Below are positions 12,725 through 22,573 of a DNA stretch of 64,000 bases, one piece after another (the first letter of the stretch is position 1; the number at the start of each line of letters is the position of its first letter). Made by a program: the position numbers and the translations under genes. The stretch comes from Ceratorhiza oryzae-sativae (lineage: Eukaryota; Basidiomycota; Agaricomycetes; Cantharellales; Ceratobasidiaceae). The stretch covers positions 310,001 to 374,000 of the forward strand of contig JARWMV010000004.1 in NCBI GenBank assembly GCA_030998015.1, written 5' to 3'. Under the pieces are notes generated by a model. It was not told where the DNA came from. It did no database searches and saw only the letters and a list, made by a program, of their open reading frames with translations.

Positions 12725-12987
12725 ATGGCCAACCTCATTATCATCATTGCTGTCTCTCTCCCCATCATTCTCATGGTTTTTGCCATCCTTTACTACCTCT
12801 ACAGTCTAGGGAAGACTTTATATGGGTCGCACCTGGACAAAAGGTAATGGAGTACTCCAACCTGGAGCGCACCATCACTGTCACTGGCAGAGTGGTGATC
12901 TCTCTGCCATACAAGCTGGTGTACTTCAGCAGGGAGAGGACCCTCTGGACTGTTAAGCCAGCCAACATCCTTCCATTGCCTTGGTAA
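12725..12987 (+). pseudogene. Accessory ORF a: small membrane protein
   Basis: The ATG at 12725 opens a 40-codon frame that is almost entirely one hydrophobic segment (MANLIIIIAVSLPIILMVFA followed by ILYYLYSLGK), ending at TAA 12845-12847. A second frame then gives a more polar sequence (MEYSNLERTITVTGRVVISL at about 12846-12905) ending at 12987. The two together look like a membrane-anchored protein of about 88 residues with a single frameshift near 12825. A splice using the GT at 12844 is also possible. A lone N-terminal transmembrane helix with a short cytoplasmic or lumenal tail is all that can be said. It sits where env-like genes occur in some gypsy elements, but no envelope motif is visible. 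Confidence 0.5.
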
Positions 12988-13640
12988 GGAATCGCAGGCA
13001 GTATAGTCCCTACAGGGGTCCAGGTAACAGAGGCATGCCCTCTGAGCTATTTATCCTGCCAGATCATCCATACTGTAAGTCCAAATCTATTTACTGGGTT
13101 TAATGCTTATAGTCCTGGACAGATCAAATGCAAGGGATGGAGCGACAGCAATACTTAGGATCTTTTCTACAGCTGTAGATAAGATTAACCAAGCTTGGTA
13201 AGTCAGATCTTTCCTGATCATCTTATCAAGTCCACTGATCTATTTGGATCGATCACATCTAGTCCCCATCAAGAAACTTTTTCCCCTTAACTCCCCTTTA
13301 AGTCTTGTACCAGAACTTTCTGTATATAGATTTAAAGTATAAAGTTGTCTGATCCCCTAAGCGATCATCAGAATGAGTCACTGCAAAGTAATCTCAGTTG
13401 ACTGCTTGGACCGATCACCAACTGTAAGGTTTAAGGACTAGATAAGAAAGATCTGGAAGGATCAGCATGTGATAACTGTACAGATAACAGCAGAGCGCAC
13501 TCTATTTGGCCAGTTACAAGCTTCTTTTATTTGGAGTAAGCTTCCTATTGGCAACTGGATGTGAAATACATGCAGTATAAGATTTTTGTGTCGTCTCTAA
13601 GGTACTACAGCTGTATACTGCACAGTTTTACCCTCTAAAC
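12988..13640 (+). other. Accessory intergenic region with GATC cluster
   Basis: There is no gene in these 650 bp. Between about 13122 and 13462 I count 12 GATC tetranucleotides, several as CGATCA. Roughly one or two would be expected by chance. It may be a regulatory region for accessory ORF b, which starts at 13641. Confidence 0.45.
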
Positions 13641-14471
13641 ATGTCTGACTACTCAATTGAACGTCCCCAGACTCCCAGCACCCATCTGGACATTCTGGAG
13701 CGTCGCTTTATGGGCCTCAGATGGGAACGCACTAGGGTGCGATCTCAAAACAGGCAGAATAGGCGACAATCTAGAAGGGAGGGCATTGAGCCTGCCCCAG
13801 ATGTGCCTCTTCCTGTGTACCCCAATCCAGCTCCCTCTGCCCTATCCTCCACTTCCAACTTATCCTTGGAAGCTCCCAACAAGGCCCTCATTTCAGATTG
13901 GATGGCCAACTCCTCCCTCTCCAGGGTTGGAGCCTACCCCATTTGATCTGGTCTTGATGCATGGATGGGGCAGAAGGGATGAAAGGCCTGTGCCTCCCCC
14001 AAGGAGTGCAAGCCCTGTTGACTATGAGGAGTTCCTGGAGAGGATGGACTGGTAAGTTCTTGACTTCGATTGAGTCAAGATCTAAAGCTGATCTGTTTAG
14101 GGACTATGCACATCGGCCCCATGAGGCTTCCAGAGAGCCTTCCATACTCTCTGAAGCACCTACTGATGGGGAATATGAGTCAGGAGAAGAGCTTCCTGAA
14201 TATCAGTGAGTTCGCTTCTCTTGAGTCAAGATCTAAAGTTGACTTGTTTAGACTCACTTACCCTCCTTCCCCTTCTCCTGAATACCAGCCAGAATCACCA
14301 TCTGACTCACTTTCTGATGGAACTGAGTCATCTGGTGACCTTCTGGTGATGGAGTTAGCCTTGGAAAGTAGGGTACAGGAGTTGAATAGGGAACTAGTGG
14401 AAGAAGTAGGGAACCTCAGAGCTGCACAAAGATGTCTGAGGGATATCATGGAGACACATGACTTGTATTAG
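13641..14471 (+). CDS. Accessory ORF b: spliced acidic/Pro-rich coiled-coil protein
   Basis: The ATG at 13641 starts a basic N-terminal part (RRQSRREG) that shifts frame near 13810-13850, probably by a small indel. It continues as a Pro-rich segment to 14051. Two short introns follow: 14052-14100 (GTAAGT...TTTAG, 49 nt) and 14206-14251 (GTGAGT...TTTAG, 46 nt). The splice phases agree: exon 1 ends in phase 2, exon 2 is exactly 105 nt, and exon 3 runs to TAG at 14469-14471. Exon 3 encodes SPSPEYQPESPSDSLSDGTE and then a likely coiled coil (ELALESRVQELNRELVEEVG). I do not recognise the family. Conserved splice sites inside a retroelement argue for a captured or element-specific gene. It lies between pol and the 3' LTR. 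Confidence 0.5.
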
Positions 14472-14573
14472 TTTAGTTTGCTTGGAATTTATGCTATTGT
14501 CCCCCAATTCCACTTGTGTGAACTTAAGGGGCAATCCTATGATTCCAAAGAGCAAAGCAGGACAACTCTGGGC

Positions 14574-14580
14574 TATAAAA
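14574..14580 (+). promoter_or_regulatory. TATA box before accessory ORF c
   Basis: TATAAAA lies 90 bp upstream of the ATG at 14670 and between two accessory genes. It suggests ORF c has its own promoter. Confidence 0.5.
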
Positions 14581-14669
14581 ACAGCCTTGGAGAGCCCTCT
14601 CTCTTCAGTGGTTCAACACCCTACCAGCTCTTAAGCACTTTTCGCCCACTATCTCTCTATTCTTGCACC

Positions 14670-15513
14670 ATGCAGTCCCCTCCTATGATGCTCAATGAGG
14701 AGCAAGCCAAGGCAGTAGCAGATTCAATTCTGCTGTCCAAGTACTTTGCTTGCCTGGCAGCCTCTATGCGCATGGGGGAAGGGCTATATGCCTCCAGTAC
14801 TTCCATCTTGGAACGAAAGTTCAGGGATGGCATTGAAATTTACTACAGTTTCAATGAAGACTGGGGCACTGATGGATGGTATATGCATGATCAAGTAGCC
14901 CATGCCTTGGTAGATGGCTTCTCCAAGTGCGAGATGCAGTGGGAACTTACTTGCAGAATGGGACTTTGGAAGAGGCCTACAGGTCTCATAACTTTTCAGT
15001 GGATTCACCTCTATATGCACGCTTCAGGGAAGCAGGAATTGCTTCCCTATAGAGCCAATAACAGGCTTCACTGCTTGGGACTGGCAGAATCCTTTTGAAT
15101 CTCTTCCTGCCCTTATTTCTGAAGTGGTTCGATTGCAGATTTGGGCCTTACAGATGGTTTGCAGCCTGCGCTGTCTGGCTATGTATGATGGTAGGGACAA
15201 GACATCTGTCCTCCCTCCTTTCCCTTGTGCCATGATAGCTGCAGGAAAGGATTGTTTCCATCTATATCGCTCTATATTCTGCAAGAAGGGATGGCTGGAG
15301 CCCAATAAGTCTGGAGTTCCTAAGACTTGGGGAGATGATATGGTAAGCCCAATCCTACTACCCTTGGGTTAGAAGCTGACAACCAAGGAACAGCATGTCT
15401 ACTTCACTCTGAGGCAGCAATTGTCTGCCAAGAAGTTTTACCAGTTCCTGACAAGCAAGATGGAACAATTGGCTGCTGCTGCAGGGCCCAAAACTGTCCC
15501 TTGGTATGCTTAA
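14670..15513 (+). pseudogene. Accessory ORF c: unknown globular protein
   Basis: The ATG at 14670 opens a frame to 15098, with an all-helix-looking N-terminus (MLNEEQAKAVADSILLSKYF) and a Trp/Tyr-rich middle (EDWGTDGWYMHDQVAHALVD). Near 15065 the readable sequence moves to another frame (SLPALISEVVRLQIWALQMV and on). It reaches a TAG at 15370-15372 and continues in the same frame to TAA 15511-15513. The original protein was about 280 residues. The composition is that of a folded soluble domain with conserved-looking aromatic residues, but I recognise no family. It is followed 11 bp later by ORF d, and a TATA box lies upstream. Confidence 0.5.
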
Positions 15514-15524
15514 AATCCTAGTAA

Positions 15525-15815
15525 ATGGAAGTAGCATATCCAGCTAACCAAATGGGTTACAGGTCTTCCAACCCCAAGGATACAGGGGTGACAGATGGTC
15601 GCCCTAGGGTTCATTTTGAAAATGAAGCTGGACCATCCCAATCTGTCTCTCTCTCTGAAGCTGATCCTGAGGCTAAAGAGTCAGATGAGGAGTCCTTCAC
15701 TGTGTCTGGTGCCTCCACTCCTTCTGAACCAGCTGAACCAAGCCAGTTGGAAGAAAGGGAGTACATTTACATCAGCTCTGATGATGAGGGATATGATTCT
15801 CTTAATGTGAGTTGA
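15525..15815 (+). CDS. Accessory ORF d: small acidic protein
   Basis: A 96-codon frame from ATG 15525 to TGA 15813-15815, intact. It is acidic and Ser/Glu-rich (SLSEADPEAKESDEESFTVS) and ends with YISSDDEGYDSL. This looks like an intrinsically disordered regulatory or chromatin-interacting protein, but the family is not recognised. It ends only 12 bp before the G-run of the polypurine tract, so it is the last gene of element A. Confidence 0.5.
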   Translation: MEVAYPANQMGYRSSNPKDTGVTDGRPRVHFENEAGPSQSVSLSEADPEAKESDEESFTVSGASTPSEPAEPSQLEEREYIYISSDDEGYDSLNVS

Positions 15816-15821
15816 CATACC

Positions 15822-15836
15822 AGACTGGGGGGGCTA
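15822..15836 (+). promoter_or_regulatory. Polypurine tract, element A
   Basis: AGACTGGGGGGGCTA directly precedes the 3' LTR. A G-run here is the expected plus-strand primer site. Element B (GGGGGGGAAG) and element C (AAAGGGGGGGATAA) have the same design. Confidence 0.8.
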
Positions 15837-16143
15837 TGTTATGGATCACTAACATTTTCTATTATTTTAGTCTGCTCTGCCAACAAGCGATGCCTCTGTA
15901 ATTAAATTGTGAAATACTCGAATTTGTATGCGCTCTGAATTGTACTATTTTCTGTTTCATTAAATAGTACAAAATTCCCGCTCTCCAACGCATATTTTAT
16001 TAAGTTTTTACGATAAGATCTCAGAGAGATACAGAGGTTGCGATATTTCCTCTTATCAGGAGATATTGATTACAACATCGCACCGCTCATATCTCGGCAA
16101 CCGCTTACGCTATCAAAGCGATCTTGTGCTCTATCGATAGCCA

Positions 16144-16172
16144 ATCTTCGGCGGTATCTGCTGCCCGAAGAT
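16144..16172 (+). promoter_or_regulatory. CpG-rich hairpin in LTR-A
   Basis: ATCTTCGG (16144-16151) and CCGAAGAT (16165-16172) form a perfect 8-bp stem with a 13-nt loop. The surrounding ~150 bp hold many CpGs in an otherwise CpG-poor element. The hairpin is visible, with substitutions, in the other complete LTR-A copies. Confidence 0.55.
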
Positions 16173-16260
16173 CGTCGCGATCCACCGGATCCTCGCGCCG
16201 GAATGGCCCGAAGATCATTAGAATCTTACTGGACCATCAATCAAGATCTAATGACTCCAG

Positions 16261-16319
16261 TGAGTCAGGAGAGCTTCCCAAATTGATCCAGAAGCTTCTC
16301 TGACTCACTTTATGACTCA
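16261..16319 (+). promoter_or_regulatory. TGASTCA (Gcn4/AP-1-type) cluster in LTR-A
   Basis: TGAGTCA at 16261, TGACTCA at 16301 and TGACTCA at 16313 lie about 220-280 bp upstream of the TATA box. All three are kept in every LTR-A copy covering this region (for example near 18533-18590, 31174-31232, 32485-32550, 43087-43145 and 49396-49455). TGASTCA is the recognition site of Gcn4/AP-1 bZIP factors (established), so stress or starvation control of the LTR promoter is plausible. Confidence 0.55.
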
Positions 16320-16538
16320 CTGAGATGTAGCCTCCATTCATTACATGTATATACTATGATAATATGATCTACAAGCCAATAGCAGGTCTCAGATGCATCA
16401 ATGCCTTCGATCCACACCCTGTCTTTACTCTTTTATCCTATACTGGGCTAGGGTGTACCCCAAGTATAGCAGTACCCTCTTTTGATGATCGCACTGGCAT
16501 GCATGTATCTATTTGGCTCTGGAATGCCCTCCTCAGGG

Positions 16539-16546
16539 TATAAAAG
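16539..16546 (+). promoter_or_regulatory. TATA box of LTR-A
   Basis: TATAAAAG in a conserved context, followed by a pyrimidine-rich stretch (CCACCTCCCTCTACTC) where transcription probably starts. Confidence 0.6.
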
Positions 16547-17137
16547 GACCTCCTCTGAGGCCCTTCCAGACCACCTCCCTCTACTCAACCCAGACCGGTT
16601 ATTGGTTTCTTTTCTCTTTCTATTTCTCTTGTCTGTGTGTGATTTCTTATATAACTAGTACTGAGGAATAAAGTACCATATTAGTTATATACTGTCTGAT
16701 TCATTGTATCTTATATACAGAGATATATAAGGATACAATATTGCCTGATTGAGCATGACATTAAGTACCAGCTATTAGAGGAAATCTAAGTACCTGTAGC
16801 TGAGGAAGTACACGCATTAGGCAGCCCTCCATCTATCCTATAAGCTATCGCTTAAGCCTAGTATTAAGATTAGTATCAGTTAGTCCAAGCAACTAGGGCT
16901 GAACTAGATTTAAGATATCTAAGGGAACCTGACCATAGTAGCCTTGCTCTTTATACCTACAAATTAGTCAGTTTACACTGTGAAAGATTAAGACTACCTT
17001 GAGTGTTACTTGATTGCATTGCAACTACTTTGAGCCTTCTTACTCTAGTCTAAGAAGTATTGAGTATGATTAGTGTATACTAACATATCTACTTTTGCTT
17101 AAGCTCTAGATATTCAAGTGTACCCTGACCTGTAACA

Positions 17138-17702
17138 GTAGGGGCCAAAGGTGTTACATCATCTTCATGTGCCTGGCACTTAGACTTGGTTAGAAAGAGT
17201 AGAGATGTTGAGGTAAGCCACCAACCAATGCATTCAGCATGTTGTTGACATGAAAATTCCCTCACTCAAACTTCTGAATCAGCCAGCCAGCCCAGTCATA
17301 GACAAGTCCTCCTTTTGGGAATTCAGAGAGATCCACCTCACTAGGAGTATCTGATAGCAGGAGATTTGATGGGACACACAGATGTGGGAAATGGATGCAC
17401 AGGAGGTGATCAAGCAGACGGAATTCCAGAAGCATGAGATGGTGTTAGTTTTTATGTATTTTGTTGGAAATTGATCCCTGCTTGCAATGCTCTGGGAAAA
17501 ATAAGGCCTGCAAGCCATGCTGTATGGAGAAGTGCTTATTGTCAAGGGATTTTGCCAAGCTTTCCAAGAAGAGCAGAAGTGCTTGGTAATGCCTAGGATA
17601 ACCCCCACTAGCCACTTTCTCTGTCATCCCAAGCTTGTTGAATTGCTCATAGATGTGTAGAGCAGGGTTAAGATTGTGGTTGAAGGTGGTGCTGAGTGGT
17701 AT
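17138..17702 (-). pseudogene. Minus-strand host-like gene fragment, proximal part
   Basis: The minus strand reads as protein from about 17700 down to about 17250 with one stop (after KIHKN near 17445). It then includes PSEVDLSEFPKGGLVYDWAG and ends near 17270. The same gene seems to continue upstream at 19012-19248 on the other side of the solo LTR-A, because the flanks match as one sequence once the LTR and one GGTAT copy are ignored. I do not recognise the product. It was probably cut first by element A at 17137 and later by the solo LTR. Confidence 0.4.
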
Positions 17703-19011
17703 TGCTATGGGTCAGGGTACACTTGAATATCTAGAGCTTAAGCAAATGTAGATATGTTAGTATACACTAATTGTACTCAATACTTCTTAGACTAGAGTAA
17801 GAAGGCTCAAAGTAGTTGCAATGCAATCAAGTAACACTCAAGGTAGTCTTAGTCCTTCACAGTGTAAACTGGCTAATTTATAGGTATAAAGGGCAAGGCT
17901 ACTATGGTAAGGTTCCCTTATATATGTTAAATGTAGTTCAGCCCTGGTTGCTTGGACTAAAGGATACTAATCTTAATACTAGATTTAAGCGATAGCTTAT
18001 AGGATAGATGGTGGGCTGCCTAATGTGTGTACTTCCTCATCTACAGGTACTTAGATTTCCTCTAATAGCTGGTACTTAATGTCACACTCAATCAGGCAAT
18101 ATTGTATCCTTATATATCTCTGTATATAAGATACAATGACTCAGACAGTATATAACTAATATGGTACTTTATTCCTCAGTACTAGTTATATAAGAAATCA
18201 CACACAGACAAGAGAAATAGAAAGAGAAAAGAAACCAATAACTGGTCTGGGTTGAGTAAGAGTAGGAGGTTGGTCTGGAAGGGCCTCAGAGTAGGTCCTT
18301 TTATACCCTGAGGAGGGCATTCCAGAGCCAAATAGATACATGCATGCCAGTGCGATCATCAAAAGAGGGTACTGCTATACTTGGGGTACACCCTAGCCCA
18401 GTATAGGATAAAAGAGTAAAGACAGGGTGTGGATCAAAGGCATTGATGCATCTGAGACCTGCTATTGGCTTGTAGATCATATTATCATAGTATATACATG
18501 TAATGAACAGAGGCTACATCTCAGTGAGTCATAAAGTGAGTCAGAGAAGCTTCTGGATCAATTTGGAAGGCTCTCCTGACTCACTGGAGTCATTAGATCT
18601 TGATTGATGGTCCAGTAAGATTCTAATGATCTTCGGGCCATTCTGGTGCGAGGATCCGGTGGATCGCGACGATCTTCGGGCAGCAGATACTGCCGAAGAT
18701 TAGCTATCGATAGAGCATAAGATCGCTTTGATAGCGTAAGCGGTTGCCGAGATATGAGCGGTGCGATGTTGTAATCAATATCTCCTGATAAGAGGAAATA
18801 TCACAACCACTGTATCTCTCTGAGGTCTTATTGTAAAAACTTAATAAAATATGCGTTGGAAAGCAGGAAATTTGTACTATTTAATGGAATGGAAAATAGT
18901 ACAATTTGGAGTGCATACAAATTCAAGTATTTCACAAATTAATTACAGAGGCATTGCTTGAGGTTGGCAGAGCGGACTAAAATAATAGAAAAATGTTAGT
19001 GATCCATAACA
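17703..19011 (-). mobile_element. Solo LTR-A (minus)
   Basis: A full-length LTR-A in reverse orientation, flanked by the perfect 5-bp duplication GGTAT (17698-17702 and 19012-19016). No internal element sequence is present, so it is a solo LTR left by LTR-LTR recombination. It lies only 565 bp from the 3' LTR of element A. Confidence 0.93.
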
Positions 19012-19248
19012 GGTATGTCAAGGGCCTCTTTTGAGAGTAGCCAGCCAGAAGCCTTGTGAATGGGTGGACCAATGGACTCTGACATTTGATATGCTAAACT
19101 TGAACTGGACATCCTGTGAAGCAGTTGAAGGGCAGTTGGGAAAGGTGTTGGCAAATGTGAGTGATGGTGGTACAGGGTTGATTTCAATTGGTACAGCCAC
19201 AAGCACCTTGGTCACATGACCTACCTGAAATTTCAAATTGAGCTTCAC
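19012..19248 (-). pseudogene. Minus-strand host-like gene fragment, distal part
   Basis: An open minus-strand frame with HVTKVLVAVPIEINPVPPSL and WSTHSQGFWLATLKRG, continuing towards the fragment at 17138-17702 across the solo LTR. No domain was recognised. A second frame at 18996-19202 overlaps it, so the exact register near the LTR junction is uncertain. Confidence 0.35.
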
Positions 19249-21114
19249 ACATGCAGAGCTATTGATGACTAAGCATTATAACAATTTTCCCAATTTTGTC
19301 TGAGTCACTAAGAGCTCTGCAGGAAGGGGTCCATCCAATGTAAAATGGAGGCCATTAACCACAGTCATGGTATCTGTGCAAAGAACAATTATACATTAAG
19401 CACTAATGCTTACTGCTGTTGCAGGTGCTAATATTCCTGCTGCCACAAACAAAGCATGTGATACCCAACTCCATAAGCATGTGACACCAAACTCTGCAGA
19501 CCAAAATTTTTGCAATTTTTTGGCTCCTACCCCCACATTTTTGGCATGACAGGAGCAGGAGCCAATAAAATGTGCCAAAATCCATGTGGAAATCTGATGG
19601 ATTCCAGCGTTTAAGTGCTCAGTCTTTTTGCATACTCCAGCGCTTTCCAACGATATTTTTTGTGTATTTTTAGCTCTTGATTTGAGTGAATTGCAAGGCA
19701 AAATACTTTACCATGTGCAACTCTGTCATGAGAGGAAAATGGCCAACCTGAGAACCCACCACATTCTCATGCAAGCTATACCATAAAATAGAGAATAATT
19801 CCAGCTTTCAGAATATTTACATATTATTGCATAATATACTTATTCTGCCTCAGAAATGGGGATAAAATGTCTTAGGGGTCATTACCCCTGAAATCTGTCA
19901 CAGGCACTAAGGAATCTAGCCATGCAAAAGTTGCTCCCTTGTATGTGTCATGTATATACATGTTTCATTAGCTTCAATACAAAAACTCAGAGCTTCCTGA
20001 TCATGGGAACCTTGTGAAACAAGGGGGGAATGCCCAACAGTGGCTGAAATCACATGGCTTTCCCACCTATAGCAATACTGAGACATTTATAGCAAATTTC
20101 TATGTGTGCATATAACTCTAAACACTTCAAAACCATATATTGCATGTCTACTGTATATCTAGACTCTGCAGATTAACTGTGCACTTAGGTATTTGCCTGG
20201 GGGAGACTATGTGCTGAAGGCCCAGTGCAGCACATCAGTTCACATACATCCAATGCAGCTGACAATGAGATATTTTGGCTATAGGGGCTTCTAAATGCCC
20301 TCATCATTTTGGCCTCATCAGATCTTGCTCAGTTTCTATACTTGACTAAGGATCAGCATCTGGGGGAAATAGGGGCCAGTGCAACCCCCCTTTTGTTATT
20401 TCTCATCTGCCACTGATTGGATGCTGTTTGTGTTAAATATATAGTATATCACAGTACTTGATCATTACATCAAATATTTAGATTTAGATTATATGCTCTA
20501 CATGGTAAGCATTGAGGGGTGCACTCCCCCTGGATTATTTGCCAGATGTATTTTACATATTAATCTGTCTATAAAATTAATTTCTGAATAAATGAAGGTA
20601 CTGTTATAGTCTCCTGAATAATATGCATTTAATGAGATGCTTAATTAGTGGTTGTGATGGGTTTTGAGGTTGTCCTAAACAGACTACAAAGGGGCCCAAA
20701 GTGATGCATCTGCAAAAAATGCTTCCTACCCACCCTGGGCATGTTGGCAGCCACAGGAACTTTCAGGAGGGTTTCTAGCTACCTGCATGCCACCAGAGTG
20801 CCAGAGACCCACTCAAATTCCAACTTTCCTCATGCAGGAGCAGGAGTGGGAGCCATGAAGGCCAAAATGTGCTGAATTCTGGCATGCCAGTGCCAAATTT
20901 TGGAAAAATATCAGTGTCACATCCTTATCACCTCCACCTTATCAGCTGACTCATGGGCTATTATTGGTCAATGGTTTACTGAACACTGCCATTCACTCTG
21001 ATTCACAGTTGCATGAACATCAGCAAAAAAGTTGATATTTAATTCAATAGGCTTTGTTAGCTTATATGTAAATGACATAAATCCAATAAAACCATGTGTA
21101 TACACCTCTCAACA
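19249..21114. other. Non-coding AT-rich stretch
   Basis: No convincing gene. The parts around 19410-19600 and 20740-20900 resemble the subterminal composition of MITE-1 (repeated CAGGAGC, TGCCAG and CTGGCA words). An old, diverged hAT-type element may lie here, but I could not find terminal repeats or a TSD. A 101-codon minus-strand frame at 19396-19701 falls in that material and is probably not a gene. Confidence 0.35.
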
Positions 21115-21122
21115 TCCTCACA

Positions 21123-22565
21123 TAGAGAAGCTGTGCCAGAATTTTGCAGGACTCCGGCACCTGCAGCAGGACTCCTGCGCTTTTTGGCCATTCTGGCACT
21201 GGCACTGGCACTGGCTCGCCAGTTGCCGGAGTCCGTGCCAGAATTCTGGCAGGTGCAGGAGCATGCCAGAATCCCGGGACTCCTGCAACTGGCTATGGTC
21301 AGAACTCACCACATCAAGTTGTGTAATAGCTCATTAGATGCGCAGAAGAGAGAGCATTCCAATGATATAGAGCATGTTTCATACGAAATTCATTCTGGCA
21401 AATTTTACGCAGTTCTTTTGTTTGGGTCTTTGTGGCCAACATTTCCAGGGCCATAAACCTCACCACAATCTCTCGCAAAGTAGCTCATTAAATGCGCAAA
21501 AATCAGGAGATCACAGATATGTCATTTGCTCCGCGCAAAAAATTCGATAACGCATAGTTCGCTCCAAATTGATGCTCAGGAAATATTCTGGGAAATGCGC
21601 ACATGCTATTTCACCACAAAGAAAGCTGTTTGAAGCTTATCCGACCAGCTAGCCTTTCTCCTGAGCTTGAAAAACCCCTACTGACATTATATCTAGTAAA
21701 TACATTGACTGGATAACTATGAACCGGGGTGTGTGCAGGCAACCTCACTGTCAACCCAGCAGAATCACTGCACATGGTCAGAAATTTATGTTATATAAGC
21801 TTGTTCCAGATGTTTCAGGTACCTGAGATAGGGCAATAAGCATCCCTGAATCTGTCTGTGATACTAAGAAAGCCAGAATAGCACTGTGTGGGTGTCCATG
21901 GCGCATTTCAGGGGGTTTTCAGCATCAGGGGCGCTGTTCCCCCAGTTTCACCAGCTAAAACACCTTCAATCAGGCTGGTTTTTGGTATATAGAGTCCTTA
22001 TGATAATGCGCATCGACTCCGCGCAAGGGAGCGAGGTTTGCACGGCTGGTTTCACTAGCGCTTGTGGCGCTGTTCAGGGGTTTCCCCCTTTATATCGCTG
22101 ATAACTTTCGATAAAAGTGTTCGTTTATTATGAAAATATGTGCATTCGATTCCTCTCAGTGAGACGAGTCGATTGGTATGTATATCGCCCCAATTAGAGC
22201 TCAGGATAGCGAGCTTGAACATCTGCGCATCCCCCTGAATATTTTTCTTAGACGATTCTGCGCCGATACTGCTCATTTCTTAACCGTTTGTAATCAAGTA
22301 AAGTAAAATTTGATCCGCTGAATTTTGCGCATTTTATGAGTGCTTAATATATGCAATCCGTGGTGGTCGTGTACAGGTGACAATGTGCCAGTATTCAGGT
22401 ATGCAGGTATGCAGGTATGCCAGTACTGCAGGACTCCGCCTAGGACTCTGGCACCCTTGAGGCTATTCTGGCACCTGCACTGGCAACTGGCACGCCGGAA
22501 TTTGCTGGAATTTTAGCCAGAATTCTGGCAAGTTCTGGCTGCAGGAGCCTGGCACAGCACCTCTA
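21123..22565 (-). mobile_element. hAT-type MITE-1, copy 2
   Basis: A 1443-bp copy of the element at 5315-6754, inverted relative to it. It starts TAGAGAAGCTGTGCC and ends GGCACAGCACCTCTA, flanked by the perfect 8-bp TSD TCCTCACA (21115-21122 and 22566-22573). The sequence is almost identical to copies 1 and 3, including the microsatellite-like GCCAGTGCCAGTGCC-type run near one end and the conserved GCGCA and TTCGATAACGC words inside. Confidence 0.93.
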
Positions 22566-22573
22566 TCCTCACA

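Larger units (their letters stand above)
1787..17137 (+). mobile_element. Family A Ty3/gypsy chromovirus (degenerate)
   Basis: The element runs in order: truncated 5' LTR, candidate PBS, Gag, protease-RT-RNase H-integrase-chromodomain, an accessory gene block, a polypurine tract and a full 3' LTR. Gag is split by a 1440-bp hAT MITE, and Pol has several frameshifts and a stop, so this copy is not autonomous. The pol order PR-RT-RH-IN places it in Ty3/gypsy, and the C-terminal chromodomain in the chromoviruses (family knowledge). Its length even without the MITE (about 14 kb) is large for a fungal chromovirus, mainly because of a long Gag and 3.2 kb beyond integrase. The 5' flank is lost, so no TSD can be confirmed. 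Confidence 0.9.
15837..17137 (+). mobile_element. 3' LTR-A (complete, 1301 bp)
   Basis: It begins TGTTATGGATCAC and ends CTGTAACA. Visible signals in order are a CpG-rich segment with a hairpin (16144-16172), three TGASTCA sites (16261-16319), a TATA box TATAAAAG (16539-16546) and AATAAA (16667-16672). Seven copies or remnants of this LTR occur in the window, so element A has been very active in this lineage. An 82-codon frame at 16038-16286 recurs in some copies, but only because the LTR itself is conserved. Confidence 0.92.

Noticed and set aside
16038..16286. 82-codon frame repeated at 30951-31199 and 49175-49423
   Set aside because: It lies wholly within LTR-A and recurs only because the LTR is repeated. 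No independent coding signal is seen.
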